A stretch of 64,000 bases of DNA, from positions 60,969 through 124,968 of the forward strand of contig JANSXZ010000010.1 in assembly GCA_024742705.1 (NCBI GenBank). Reading direction: 5' to 3'. Numbering within the stretch: position 1 is the stretch's first letter; the number at the start of each line of letters is the position of its first letter. This document shows, in pieces, positions 8,770 to 17,160 of this stretch. The stretch comes from Paracoccaceae bacterium (lineage in GTDB: Bacteria > Pseudomonadota > Alphaproteobacteria > Rhodobacterales > Rhodobacteraceae). Both the position numbers and the translations under genes were made by a program. Below the pieces are notes generated by a model. It worked only from the letters and a program-made list of their open reading frames with translations. It did no database searches and was not told where the DNA came from.

Positions 8770-10026
8770 ATGCCCCTGACACAAAGCTGGATCGCCTCGG
8801 CCAACGACGCCGATCACCCGTTTCCGCTCAACAACCTGCCCTGCGGCGTCTTCTCGACCGATGAACTGGAACCGCGCTGCGGCGTGGCCATCGGCGACAT
8901 GATCCTCGACATGGCCCGCGCCGAAGAAACCGGCCTGGTCGATCTGGTCGAAGATCCGTTGTTCGATTTGCCCTACTGGAACGATCTGATGGAACAGGGC
9001 CCCGCCGTCTGGGCCGCGCTGCGCGCCCGCCTGACCACGCTCCTCGCCGCCGACAGCCCGGAACGCGCAAAGATCGAACCAATGCTGGTCCCCGCAGCCG
9101 AGGCCACACTGCACATGCCCTTCGTGGTCAGCGAATACACCGATTTCTATGCCGGCCGGCACCACGCCACCAATGTCGGCACGATGTTCCGCGGCGCCGA
9201 AAACGCGCTGCCGCCCAACTGGCTGCACCTTCCCATCGGCTACAACGGGCGCGCCTCCTCGGTCTGCGTATCGGGCACCGACATAAGGCGGCCCTGGGGG
9301 CAACTCAAATCCCCCGACCACAGCGCACCGGCCTTCCTGCCCTCGCGCCGCTTCGATCTCGAACTCGAACTCGGCGCAGTCGTCGGCACCGCCTCCGAAG
9401 GCCCGGTCACCGTCGATGAAGCCGACGCGATGATCTTCGGCTACGTCCTGCTCAACGACTGGTCCGCCCGCGACATCCAGGCGTGGGAGTATCAGCCCCT
9501 CGGCCCGTTCCAGGCCAAGGCCACCGCCACCTCCATCAGCCCCTGGATCGTCACCCGCGCGGCGCTCGATCCCTTCCGCACCGCACCCCCCCCGCGCGAA
9601 GTCGAACTGCTCGCACATCTGCGCGACACCGGCCCGATGCTCTACGACATCGACCTCGACATCTCCCTCGCCCCGGCCGGCAAACCGGCAACCACGATCG
9701 CCCGCACCAACTACCGCGAAATGTACTATTCGTCGGCGCAGCAACTTGCCCATCACACCACCTCGGGCTGCCCAATGAACCCCGGTGACCTGCTCGGCTC
9801 GGGCACCGTATCCGGGCCCGAACGGCACAACCGCGGCTCGCTTCTCGAACTCAGCTGGGGCGGCAAGGAACCGCTGACCCTCGACACCGGCGAAACCCGC
9901 ACCTTCCTCGAAGACGGCGACACGCTCACCCTGCACGGCCAGGCCAACGGCGACGGCTACAGGATCGGTTTCGGCACCTGCACCGGCACGCTGCTGCCCG
10001 CGCTGCCCGATCCCTACGCCCGCTGA
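8770..10026 (+). CDS. fahA: Fumarylacetoacetase
   Basis: A 418-residue hydrolase splitting fumarylacetoacetate to fumarate and acetoacetate, the last step of the homogentisate route. The metal and catalytic region SEYTDFYAGRHHATNVGTMF matches eukaryotic FAH, and LLNDWSARDIQAWEYQPLGP and LGSGTVSGPE are the other core motifs. The start is the ATG at 8770 after AAAGGAAC; an in-frame run back to about 8638 is spurious. It lies in the same operon as hmgA and maiA, with the short repeat copy 2 directly after its stop. Confidence 0.96.
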   Translation: MPLTQSWIASANDADHPFPLNNLPCGVFSTDELEPRCGVAIGDMILDMARAEETGLVDLVEDPLFDLPYWNDLMEQGPAVWAALRARLTTLLAADSPERAKIEPMLVPAAEATLHMPFVVSEYTDFYAGRHHATNVGTMFRGAENALPPNWLHLPIGYNGRASSVCVSGTDIRRPWGQLKSPDHSAPAFLPSRRFDLELELGAVVGTASEGPVTVDEADAMIFGYVLLNDWSARDIQAWEYQPLGPFQAKATATSISPWIVTRAALDPFRTAPPPREVELLAHLRDTGPMLYDIDLDISLAPAGKPATTIARTNYREMYYSSAQQLAHHTTSGCPMNPGDLLGSGTVSGPERHNRGSLLELSWGGKEPLTLDTGETRTFLEDGDTLTLHGQANGDGYRIGFGTCTGTLLPALPDPYAR

Positions 10027-10029
10027 CCG

Positions 10030-10063
10030 CTTCATTGTTCCAGAAATACTCCCGCCGGAGGCG
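10030..10063 (-). repeat. Intergenic short repeat, copy 2
   Basis: CTTCATTGTTCC on the plus strand, then AAATACTCCCGCCGG and AGGCG, starting four bases after the fahA stop. It differs from copy 1 at two positions. Its CTTCAT end faces the stop of the upstream gene. Confidence 0.75.
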
Positions 10064-10104
10064 CCCCGATCCGCCACCGGCGCAACGTCCAAAAGGAAAG
10101 ACCC

Positions 10105-11055
10105 ATGGCAAAAGCTTTCGCATCCCAAGGCGACCTGACGGAAAAGACGATCTCCTTCACCGAGGTCGGCGAAGGGCTCTGGGCCTTCACCGCCCAGGGC
10201 GATCCCAATTCCGGCGTCATCATCGGCGATGACAGCGTGATGATCGTCGAGGCGCAGGCCACACCCCGCCTCGCCGGCAAGGTCATCGAAAAGGTGCGCG
10301 AGGTCACCGACAAGCCGATCACCCATGTGGCGCTCACCCACTATCACGCAGTCCGCGTATTGGGCGCCTCGGCTTTCGGGGCCGATCAGATCCTGATGTC
10401 CGAGATGGCCCGCGGCATGGTCGCCGAACGCGGTCAGGAAGACTGGGACAGCGAATTCCAGCGGTTTCCCCGGCTGTTCGAAGGCCACGAAAGCATCCCC
10501 GGCCTGACCTGGCCCACCACCACCTTCTCCGACCGGATGACGGTCTATCTCGGCAACCGCCGTGTCGATCTGATGCACCTGGGGCGCGCGCATACCGCAG
10601 GCGATATCGTCATCCACGTTCCCGATCAGAACGTCATGTTCACCGGCGATATCGTCGAATACCATTCCGCCTGCTATTGCGGCGATGGCTACTTCGCCGA
10701 TTGGGCCCCCACCCTCGACCGCATAAAAGGCTTTGGCGTCGATGCCATCGCACCAGGGCGCGGCGATGCGTTGGTGGGGACCGACATGGTCAACGCGGCC
10801 ATCGAAAACACCCGCGATTTCGTCGCCAGCACCTATCGCCCCGCAGCGCGCGTCGCGGCCGGCGGCGGTACGCTGAAACAGGCATGGGACGCGGTGCGCG
10901 CCGAATGCGACCCGAAGTTCGCCGATTACGCGATCTACGAACACTGCCTGCCCTTCAACGTCGCCCGCGCCTACGACGAGGCACGCGGCATCGCCCATCC
11001 GCGCATCTGGACCGATGCGCGCGATATAGAGATGTGGGAGGCCCTGCAATCCTGA
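10105..11055 (+). CDS. Metallo-beta-lactamase-fold protein with a degenerate metal motif
   Basis: A 316-residue MBL-fold protein in the homogentisate operon. LWAFTAQGDPNSGVIIGDD resembles the SoxH/quinoprotein-relay branch. The HxHxDH motif is altered: THYHAVR keeps His79 and His81, but the Asp and His expected next are Val83 and Arg84. The later His163 (LGRAHTAGD) and Asp182 (FTGD) are kept. A standard binuclear zinc site is therefore unlikely, though a mononuclear site is possible. Its place between fahA and the flavin monooxygenase suggests a role with ring-cleavage products or thioesters, which is inference. Confidence 0.8.
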   Translation: MAKAFASQGDLTEKTISFTEVGEGLWAFTAQGDPNSGVIIGDDSVMIVEAQATPRLAGKVIEKVREVTDKPITHVALTHYHAVRVLGASAFGADQILMSEMARGMVAERGQEDWDSEFQRFPRLFEGHESIPGLTWPTTTFSDRMTVYLGNRRVDLMHLGRAHTAGDIVIHVPDQNVMFTGDIVEYHSACYCGDGYFADWAPTLDRIKGFGVDAIAPGRGDALVGTDMVNAAIENTRDFVASTYRPAARVAAGGGTLKQAWDAVRAECDPKFADYAIYEHCLPFNVARAYDEARGIAHPRIWTDARDIEMWEALQS

Positions 11056-11113
11056 TCGCCCGGCGGCATGGCCCGCCGCCGTCCTGTTCCATCCCTTGCC
11101 CGAGACCCGTCCG

Positions 11114-11341
11114 ATGTCCGATCCCAGCAACCGCCACGCGCCGTCGCGCTCTGAACTGAAACTGCGGCTGCTCTTTTCGATGGGCGGGCTGGCGCTGCTC
11201 GGGGCGGCGCTGGTCTATCGTGGCATACCGGCCGGCCCCGCGCTGTTCGAGGTGATCGGCGTTGCCGGGCTGTTCTTCGGCGGCACCGCGGTCTGGACCC
11301 TCAAGAAACTGATCAAGCGAGAGCATTCCGATGGCCTATGA
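11114..11341 (+). CDS. Small two-helix membrane protein of unknown function
   Basis: A 75-residue protein with a charged N-terminus (about 17 residues) and two hydrophobic helices, about residues 18-36 and 43-63, followed by a basic TLKKLIKREH tail. I recognise no named family. It is preserved as a real gene by its tight packing: 58 bases after the MBL-fold gene, and its last 11 bases overlap the start of the flavin monooxygenase. It may tether a partner of the aromatic pathway to the membrane or be a transport accessory. No function can be assigned. Confidence 0.65.
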   Translation: MSDPSNRHAPSRSELKLRLLFSMGGLALLGAALVYRGIPAGPALFEVIGVAGLFFGGTAVWTLKKLIKREHSDGL

Positions 11342-12956
11342 CTACGCCCCCTTCCCCTACACCGCCCCGCCCGGCCTGGCCGCGCCCGAACCGCGCCACC
11401 CGGTCGCCATCGTCGGCGCCGGCCCCATCGGGCTGGCGATGGCGATCGACCTTGCCCAACACGGCATCGCGTCGGTCGTGCTCGATGACAACAACGTGGT
11501 GTCGGTGGGCAGCCGGGCAATCTGCTGGGCCAAGCGCACGCTGGAAATCTTCGACCGTCTCGGCGTGGCCGACCGGATGATGCAGAAGGGCGTGACCTGG
11601 AAGATCGGCCGCCAGTTCCACGGCCGCGACGAGGTCTTTGCCTTCGATCTGCTGCCCGAGGACGGGCACAGGTTCCCCGCCTTCATCAACCTTCAGCAGT
11701 ATTATGTCGAAGAATACCTGGTGGACCGCGCCCGCGCCTTTCCCGATCTGATCGATCTGCGGTTCCTCAACAAGGTCACAGCCCACGAAGACCACAACGA
11801 CCATGCCCGTCTCACGGTGGAAACGCCCGACGGGCCCTACACGCTCGAAGCCGATTACCTGATCGCCTGTGATGGTGCCGGATCGCCGACACGCACGCGC
11901 ATGGGGCTCGACTTTACCGGCCAGACCTTCCAGGAGCAGTTCCTGATCGCCGATATAGAAATGGCCGACAGCCCCTTCGGCGACCACGCCACGCCCGAAC
12001 GCTGGTTCTGGTTCGATCCGCCATTCCATCCCGGCAAGTCCGCGCTGCTGCACATGCAGCCCGACAACATCTACCGGATCGATCTGCAACTCGACGTGGA
12101 TGCCGACGGCCGCGCCGAGGCGACCGAGGAAAAGGTGTTGCCGCGCATCCGCGCCATTGTCGGCGACAAACCCTTCCGACTCGACTGGATGAGCGTCTAC
12201 AAGTTTCGCTGCATCAAGCTTGACCGTTTCGTGCATGGCCGGGTGATCTTTGTCGGCGACAGCGCGCATGTTGTGTCGCCGTTCGGTGCGCGCGGCGGCA
12301 ACGGCGGTATTCAGGATATCGACAACCTGGGCTGGAAACTTGCTGCGGTGCTACAAGGCCAGGCCCCCGCCGCGCTGATCGAAAGCTACCACGAGGAACG
12401 CAGTTTCGGATCGGCGGAGAACATCCTGAACTCGGCCCGCGCGACCAATTTCATGACGCCGAAAACCCCGGTCGAGGCGCTTTTCCGCGCAGAGGTGCTG
12501 CGCCTTGCGCATGATCACCCCTTTGCTCGCCGGCTGTTGAATTCGGGGCGCCTGTCGCAGCCCTGTTCGCTTGCGGGCATGGCGCTGCAAACCCCACCCG
12601 AAGATCCGGCCCCGATGACGCCGGGGCGCGCGGTGGCGGACGCGCCGCTGACCGGGCCCGAGGGCGACACATGGCTGGTGCGTGTGCTTCCGGCCGGGTT
12701 TGTCCTGCTGGGCGTTGGCGCCGTGGCCCTGCCGGCGATCGACGGTCTGGCCCGCGTCGGCATCGCACAGACCGGCGATCATCCCTGTTTTGACGATCCC
12801 GGCGGGTTTGCCCGCGCACGCTATGGCGATGGCTGGGCCTATCTGATCCGTCCCGACGGGCACGTCTGCGCCGCCTTCCGCGCCCCCACCGAAGCCGCGG
12901 TGCGCCGCGCCCTGTCGCGCACGCGCGGCAACGACCTGCCCGAGGCCACCGCATGA
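11331..12956 (+). CDS. FAD-dependent aromatic monooxygenase (MhpA/PheA-like, group A)
   Basis: A 541-residue flavoprotein hydroxylase. Motifs run in order: [19 protein letters not shown] (Rossmann GxGxxG, about 25-43), ACDGAGSPTR (DG motif), and FVGDSAHVVSPFGARGGNGG (GD motif), then a C-terminal thioredoxin-like region. Such enzymes use NAD(P)H and oxygen to hydroxylate phenols. In this operon it could make homogentisate or a related dihydroxy compound from a phenylacetate or phenylpropionate, but the substrate is inference. It starts inside the previous gene and overlaps the next by four bases. Confidence 0.85.
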   Translation: MAYDYAPFPYTAPPGLAAPEPRHPVAIVGAGPIGLAMAIDLAQHGIASVVLDDNNVVSVGSRAICWAKRTLEIFDRLGVADRMMQKGVTWKIGRQFHGRDEVFAFDLLPEDGHRFPAFINLQQYYVEEYLVDRARAFPDLIDLRFLNKVTAHEDHNDHARLTVETPDGPYTLEADYLIACDGAGSPTRTRMGLDFTGQTFQEQFLIADIEMADSPFGDHATPERWFWFDPPFHPGKSALLHMQPDNIYRIDLQLDVDADGRAEATEEKVLPRIRAIVGDKPFRLDWMSVYKFRCIKLDRFVHGRVIFVGDSAHVVSPFGARGGNGGIQDIDNLGWKLAAVLQGQAPAALIESYHEERSFGSAENILNSARATNFMTPKTPVEALFRAEVLRLAHDHPFARRLLNSGRLSQPCSLAGMALQTPPEDPAPMTPGRAVADAPLTGPEGDTWLVRVLPAGFVLLGVGAVALPAIDGLARVGIAQTGDHPCFDDPGGFARARYGDGWAYLIRPDGHVCAAFRAPTEAAVRRALSRTRGNDLPEATA

Positions 12957-13153
12957 CAACAGCATCCCACGACAACCTGAGCCCGCATCAGGACGATTTC
13001 TATGATGCGCTGATGGCAGCCCACACCGGCCTGTCCGAAACGCAGAGCCATGCCCTGAACGCACGGCTGGTGCTGCTGATGGCCAACGAGATCGGCGATC
13101 TGGCGAAACTGACCGCGCTGATGCGCATGGCAAGGGACTATGACGATGTCTGA
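12953..13153 (+). CDS. DUF2783 domain protein
   Basis: A 66-residue soluble protein with the pattern DDFYDALMAAHTGLS and NARLVLLMANEIGD, which I recognise as DUF2783. No biochemical function is known to me. It starts with ATGA overlapping the monooxygenase stop and overlaps the beginning of maiA, so it is translated as part of the aromatic operon. A helper or stability factor of the flavin monooxygenase is a reasonable guess from the constant pairing, but is unproven. Confidence 0.75.
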   Translation: MTTASHDNLSPHQDDFYDALMAAHTGLSETQSHALNARLVLLMANEIGDLAKLTALMRMARDYDDV

Positions 13154-13781
13154 AACCGTTCTCTACGACTTCTGGCGTTCATCCGCCAGTTACCGGGTGC
13201 GCATCGCGCTCAACCTCGCCGGAATCGCCTATCGCGCGGTGCCGGTGGATCTGACGGTCGGCGCCCACCGGACGCCCGAACACCTGGCGCGAAACCCACA
13301 GGGGTTCGTGCCGGTTCTGGAGATTGACGGGCTCAGGCTGACGCAATCGCTGGCCATCCTGGGCTATCTCGATGAAACCCGCGGGCTGAACCTGTTGCCG
13401 GCAGATCCGGCCGAAAAGGCCCGCGCGACCGCTCTGGCCCATGCCATCGCGGTTGACATCCACCCGCTGTGCAACCTGTCGGTGGCCATGGAGGCGGTGC
13501 GGCTTTCGGGCCGCGACGAGGCGCGGGGCGAATGGATGGTGCGATTCGGCCGTCCCGGCATGCAAGCCTTCGAAAACCTGCTGGCCGAATGGCCCGAAGC
13601 GCCGTTCTGCTGCGGGCCGACACCGGGCCTGGCCGATCTGTGCCTGATGCCTCAGGTCTACAACGCGCGGCGCTGGGGTGCCCGGATCGACGACCTGCCC
13701 CGCACCTGCGCGGTGATCGCCCGCTGCGAGACGCACCCGGCCTTCGCCGCGGCGCATCCCGATGCGGTGCAAGGCGCCTGA
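13146..13781 (+). CDS. maiA: Maleylacetoacetate isomerase (zeta-class GST)
   Basis: A 211-residue glutathione-dependent isomerase that converts maleylacetoacetate to fumarylacetoacetate, between HmgA and FahA in the pathway. The N-terminal thioredoxin domain carries the zeta-class catalytic motif SSASYRVRIALN, followed by NPQGFVPVLEIDG. The helical domain ends with CLMPQVYNARRWG. An ATG at 13140 is possible, but AAGGGA at 13131-13136 is better spaced for 13146. It is the last gene of the operon, which therefore contains all three steps from homogentisate to fumarate plus acetoacetate. Confidence 0.93.
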   Translation: MSETVLYDFWRSSASYRVRIALNLAGIAYRAVPVDLTVGAHRTPEHLARNPQGFVPVLEIDGLRLTQSLAILGYLDETRGLNLLPADPAEKARATALAHAIAVDIHPLCNLSVAMEAVRLSGRDEARGEWMVRFGRPGMQAFENLLAEWPEAPFCCGPTPGLADLCLMPQVYNARRWGARIDDLPRTCAVIARCETHPAFAAAHPDAVQGA

Positions 13782-13829
13782 CCGGGCGCGCGTTCCGCAC
13801 AGCGGAACACAGCCGGCAAAACCAAGTAA

Positions 13830-13842
13830 TGACGCTACGTCA
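13830..13842. promoter_or_regulatory. Inverted repeat TGACG-CTA-CGTCA upstream of the cyclase gene
   Basis: Perfect 5-bp arms with a 3-base spacer, 116 bases before the cyclase start. The same half-sites with a 6-base spacer occur before the fadH-like gene (20708-20725). It may be an operator, but no regulator is identified. Confidence 0.3.
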
Positions 13843-13957
13843 CCTTGCGTTTTGCCGCCTTTGGAATCCGCCGATCAGTTGTTAGCGTTAAAGTCCGCCG
13901 GGCACGCGGGGCGGCGCAGCTCGCCCGCCCCTCCCGGCGTCTCTGGGAGGAGAAGAC

Positions 13958-14908
13958 ATGAGACTCAAGACAATCGGTGGCGCGCTGTTCGCGCTGAGCT
14001 TTGCCGCGTCCGCCGCGATGGCGCAGGACTGCGACCATTCGGAACGCTGGGGCGCCGAGGATCTGCACGGTTCAGCCAACCTGGTCACGCCGGAACGGAC
14101 ACTGGAAGCGACCAAGCTGATCAAGCAGGGCAAATCCATGCCGCTGGGCATTGTGATCGACGCCAACACCCCGGCCTTCCCGCCGCGGTCGCTCAGCCTT
14201 CAGGTGGTGCAGCCGAACCAGCAGGGCGGCCAGAAACTGACCGCGTTCGGCTATCCCGGCAACTACAACGACGATCTGCTGCAGACCTGGGTCGGCATCG
14301 GCAGCCAGATCGACGGTTTGGGCCACCTCGGGGAAAACGGCCACTACTACAACTGCCTGGATGAAAAGGAGATCTCGCAGATCACCGGCCTGACCAAGCT
14401 GGGCGTGCACGACATTCCGCCGCTGGTGGGCCGCGCCGTGATCCTTGACATGGCCGCGCACGCCGGTGTCGACGTGATGCAGGCTGGCGACCATTTCGGC
14501 GAGGCCGAAGTGCGCGCCGCCGCCGAAGCGCAGGGCGTCACCATCGGTGAAGGCGACATCGTGCTGTTCCACACCGGATGGACCGAAGGCATGCTGGAAA
14601 GCGATCCCGGCGCATGGGTTTCGGGCGAACCGGGCCTCAGCGTTTCGGGCTCGCGGTATCTGGCATCGCTGAACGTGATGGCTGTAGGCGCCGATACCTG
14701 GGGCGTCGAGCCTGTGCCGCCGGCACCCGGTGACGGGGCGTTCTACGGCCATGTCGTGCTGCTGAAGGAAAACGGGATCTACATCCTGGAAACGATGAAC
14801 GTCGGGCCGCTGCTGCGCGAGGGTGTGAACGAATTCATGTTCGTTCTGGGCCAGGCACGGATTCGCGGCACGGTGCAGATGATCATCAATCCGGTCGCGC
14901 TCTACTAA
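13958..14908 (+). CDS. Exported cyclase-family (kynurenine-formamidase-like) protein
   Basis: A 316-residue protein with a clear signal peptide (MRLKTIGGALFALSFAASA then AMAQD), so periplasmic or secreted. The mature part belongs to the cyclase/formamidase superfamily (PF04199). GIGSQIDGLGHLGENG occupies the place of the metal-binding GTHxDxPxH motif, and MAVGADTWGVEP is the conserved late segment. Superfamily members hydrolyse N-formylkynurenine or cyclic amides and polyketides; the export signal is less common. GGGAGGAGA-like sequence at 13945 is a strong ribosome-binding site. It precedes hyuAB, hinting at a cyclic-amide substrate. Confidence 0.82.
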   Translation: MRLKTIGGALFALSFAASAAMAQDCDHSERWGAEDLHGSANLVTPERTLEATKLIKQGKSMPLGIVIDANTPAFPPRSLSLQVVQPNQQGGQKLTAFGYPGNYNDDLLQTWVGIGSQIDGLGHLGENGHYYNCLDEKEISQITGLTKLGVHDIPPLVGRAVILDMAAHAGVDVMQAGDHFGEAEVRAAAEAQGVTIGEGDIVLFHTGWTEGMLESDPGAWVSGEPGLSVSGSRYLASLNVMAVGADTWGVEPVPPAPGDGAFYGHVVLLKENGIYILETMNVGPLLREGVNEFMFVLGQARIRGTVQMIINPVALY

Positions 14909-14933
14909 GGGCCAATCCTGCCAAGGGGCAGCC

Positions 14934-14964
14934 CTGCCATATGGCAGCCAGGCCCGCGCGGGCC
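14934..14964. repeat. Two adjacent perfect palindromes between the cyclase gene and hyuA
   Basis: CTGCCATATGGCAG (14934-14947) and GGCCCGCGCGGGCC (14951-14964), three bases apart, in the 161-base gap. They start 26 bases after the cyclase stop and about 105 bases before hyuA. They could be a regulator site or an RNA processing or termination structure; there is no T-run. Confidence 0.4.
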
Positions 14965-15069
14965 GGATCACGGCCCGCGCATCCGGGGAAAAGCGTTATT
15001 CGCGCCATATCCCCTTGGCAAGACCCGCCCGCATCGGTTTAGCTGCACGGCAAAACCAGCGGGGACGGC

Positions 15070-17160
15070 ATGAACGCAAACAGGCTGCGCATGGGCGTGG
15101 ACATCGGCGGAACCTTCACCGACGTGGTGATCGAAGGCCCGGCCGGCATGACCTCGACCAAGGTGCTGACAACGCATGGCGCGCCCGAAGACGGCATCCT
15201 TTCGGGCATGCACAAGCTGCTGGACGCGTCCGGGCTGTGCGCCGCGGATCTGGCGCAGATCATCCACGGCACCACGCTGGCCACCAACGCGCTGATCGAA
15301 CGGCGCGGCGCCCGGACCGCGCTGATCACCACCGAAGGCTTTCGGGATGTGATCGAGATGCGCACCGAATCCCGGTTCGAGCAATACGATCTGAACCTCA
15401 CCCTGCCCGAGCCGCTTTTGCCGCGCCAGGACCGCTATACCGTGCCCGAAAGGATATCGGCACAGGGCGATGTGCTGGTGCCCGCCGACCGTGCCCGGAT
15501 CGAGGCCGTGGTTGACGAGATCGCCGCGCGCGGCTTCGACAGCGTCGCCGTGGGCCTTTTGCATAGCTATCTCAACCCCGCCCACGAACGCCTGATCGGC
15601 GCGGTTCTGGCCGAACGGATGCCGCGTGCGACGGTTTCGCTTTCGTCGGATGTATCGCCGCAAATGCGCGAATACGAACGTTTCAACACCACCATCGCCA
15701 ATGCCTATGTCAAGCCGCTGATGAAACGGTATCTCATGCGGCTGGCCGCGCGGCTGGCCGATGCGGGCGCGCGGTGTCCGGTTTTCCTGATGCATTCGGG
15801 CGGCGGCCTGATGTCGTTGGAAAACGCCGCCGAATTCCCCGTCAGGCTGGTGGAATCCGGCCCGGCGGGCGGGGCCGTCTTTGCCGCGACGATGGCGCGC
15901 CGGCACGGGCTGGAAAAGGTTCTCAGCTTTGACATGGGTGGCACGACGGCCAAGATCTGCCTGATCGGCGGCGGCACGCCGAAAACCGCGCGGGTCTTCG
16001 AGGTGGCGCGGAGTTACCGGTTCAAGAAGGGATCGGGCATGCCGATTTCGATACCGGTGATCGACATGGTCGAGATCGGCGCCGGTGGCGGCAGCCTGGC
16101 GCATGTGGACGCGCTGCGCCAGATCCGGGTGGGACCGGAGAGCGCGGGCTCGGAACCCGGACCGGCCGCCTATGGGCGGGGCGGCACGCGCCCGGCCGTC
16201 ACCGACGCCGATCTGCTGTTGGGCCGGCTGGATCCCGAAGGATTCGCCGGTGGCACGATGGTTCTCGACACAGCCGCGGCACAGACCGCAGTGGCCACAA
16301 CGCTGGGTGATCCGCTGGATCTGGACGTGACCCAGGCGGCCTTCGGGCTGGCCGAGATGGTGGATGAGAACATGGCCAACGCGGCCAGGGTTCACGCGGT
16401 GGAAAACGGCCAGGATCTCGCCGAGTACACGATGATCGCCTTCGGCGGCGCCGCCCCTCTGCACGCGGGCCGGCTGTGCGAGAAACTGGGGATCTCGCGC
16501 CTGCTGGTGCCGCAGGGGGCCGGTGTCGGATCGGCGATCGGGTTTCTGCGCGCGCCCTTCAGCTTCGAAGCGACCCGGTCGGTTTACATGCGCCTGTCTG
16601 ATTTTCAGCCGGATACGGTGCGCGCATTGCTCGACGAGCTGGCCGCCGAGGCTCGCGGTTTCGTGCGCGGCTGCGACCCCGAAGCGCCCATCGGAACCGA
16701 TTGCAAGGTGTTCATGCGCTACACCGGCCAGGGCTGGGAAATCCCGGTTCCGCTGGCGCGCGACGACGTGCAATCGCCACGGGCGGCCCGGTATCTGGCC
16801 GCTTTCGAAACCGCCTACGCCGCCTTGTTCGGGCGCACGGTTCAGGGGATGGACGTTGAAATCACCGTCTGGTCGGTGCACGCCGCGACGCCGCTGCCCG
16901 ACACTGGCCACGAACCGGCCGATACACCGGCGGATGCGGGCGCAGCCGTGACAAGGGGCGAAAGGCGCCTCTTCGATCCGGCGCGCGGTGAACATGTGCG
17001 CGCGGTGGTTTGCGACCGGGCGGCAATGACCACGGGCCAGACGGTTCCGGGGCCGGCCCTGATCACGGAAGCGGAAACCACCACCGTCGTGCCCGCAAGC
17101 GCCCGCGCCACGGTGCGGGCCGATGGCTGCATCGAGATAACCTACGGAGCCCGGCCATGA
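15070..17160 (+). CDS. hyuA: Hydantoinase/oxoprolinase family protein, subunit A
   Basis: A 696-residue ATP-dependent amidohydrolase subunit of the N-methylhydantoinase A / 5-oxoprolinase / acetone carboxylase beta family. MGVDIGGTFTDVVI (about residues 8-21) is the ASKHA phosphate-binding start, and LSFDMGGTTAKICLIGGG is the second nucleotide motif. These subunits phosphorylate the lactam or hydantoin before opening. It overlaps hyuB by four bases (ATGA), so the pair forms one complex. The substrate is undetermined: hydantoin, 5-oxoproline or another cyclic imide or amide. Confidence 0.88.
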   Translation: MNANRLRMGVDIGGTFTDVVIEGPAGMTSTKVLTTHGAPEDGILSGMHKLLDASGLCAADLAQIIHGTTLATNALIERRGARTALITTEGFRDVIEMRTESRFEQYDLNLTLPEPLLPRQDRYTVPERISAQGDVLVPADRARIEAVVDEIAARGFDSVAVGLLHSYLNPAHERLIGAVLAERMPRATVSLSSDVSPQMREYERFNTTIANAYVKPLMKRYLMRLAARLADAGARCPVFLMHSGGGLMSLENAAEFPVRLVESGPAGGAVFAATMARRHGLEKVLSFDMGGTTAKICLIGGGTPKTARVFEVARSYRFKKGSGMPISIPVIDMVEIGAGGGSLAHVDALRQIRVGPESAGSEPGPAAYGRGGTRPAVTDADLLLGRLDPEGFAGGTMVLDTAAAQTAVATTLGDPLDLDVTQAAFGLAEMVDENMANAARVHAVENGQDLAEYTMIAFGGAAPLHAGRLCEKLGISRLLVPQGAGVGSAIGFLRAPFSFEATRSVYMRLSDFQPDTVRALLDELAAEARGFVRGCDPEAPIGTDCKVFMRYTGQGWEIPVPLARDDVQSPRAARYLAAFETAYAALFGRTVQGMDVEITVWSVHAATPLPDTGHEPADTPADAGAAVTRGERRLFDPARGEHVRAVVCDRAAMTTGQTVPGPALITEAETTTVVPASARATVRADGCIEITYGARP

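Noticed and set aside
8749..11130. A 793-codon antisense open frame across fahA and the MBL-fold gene
   Set aside because: It is a shadow of two well-supported genes with no recognisable domain on this strand.
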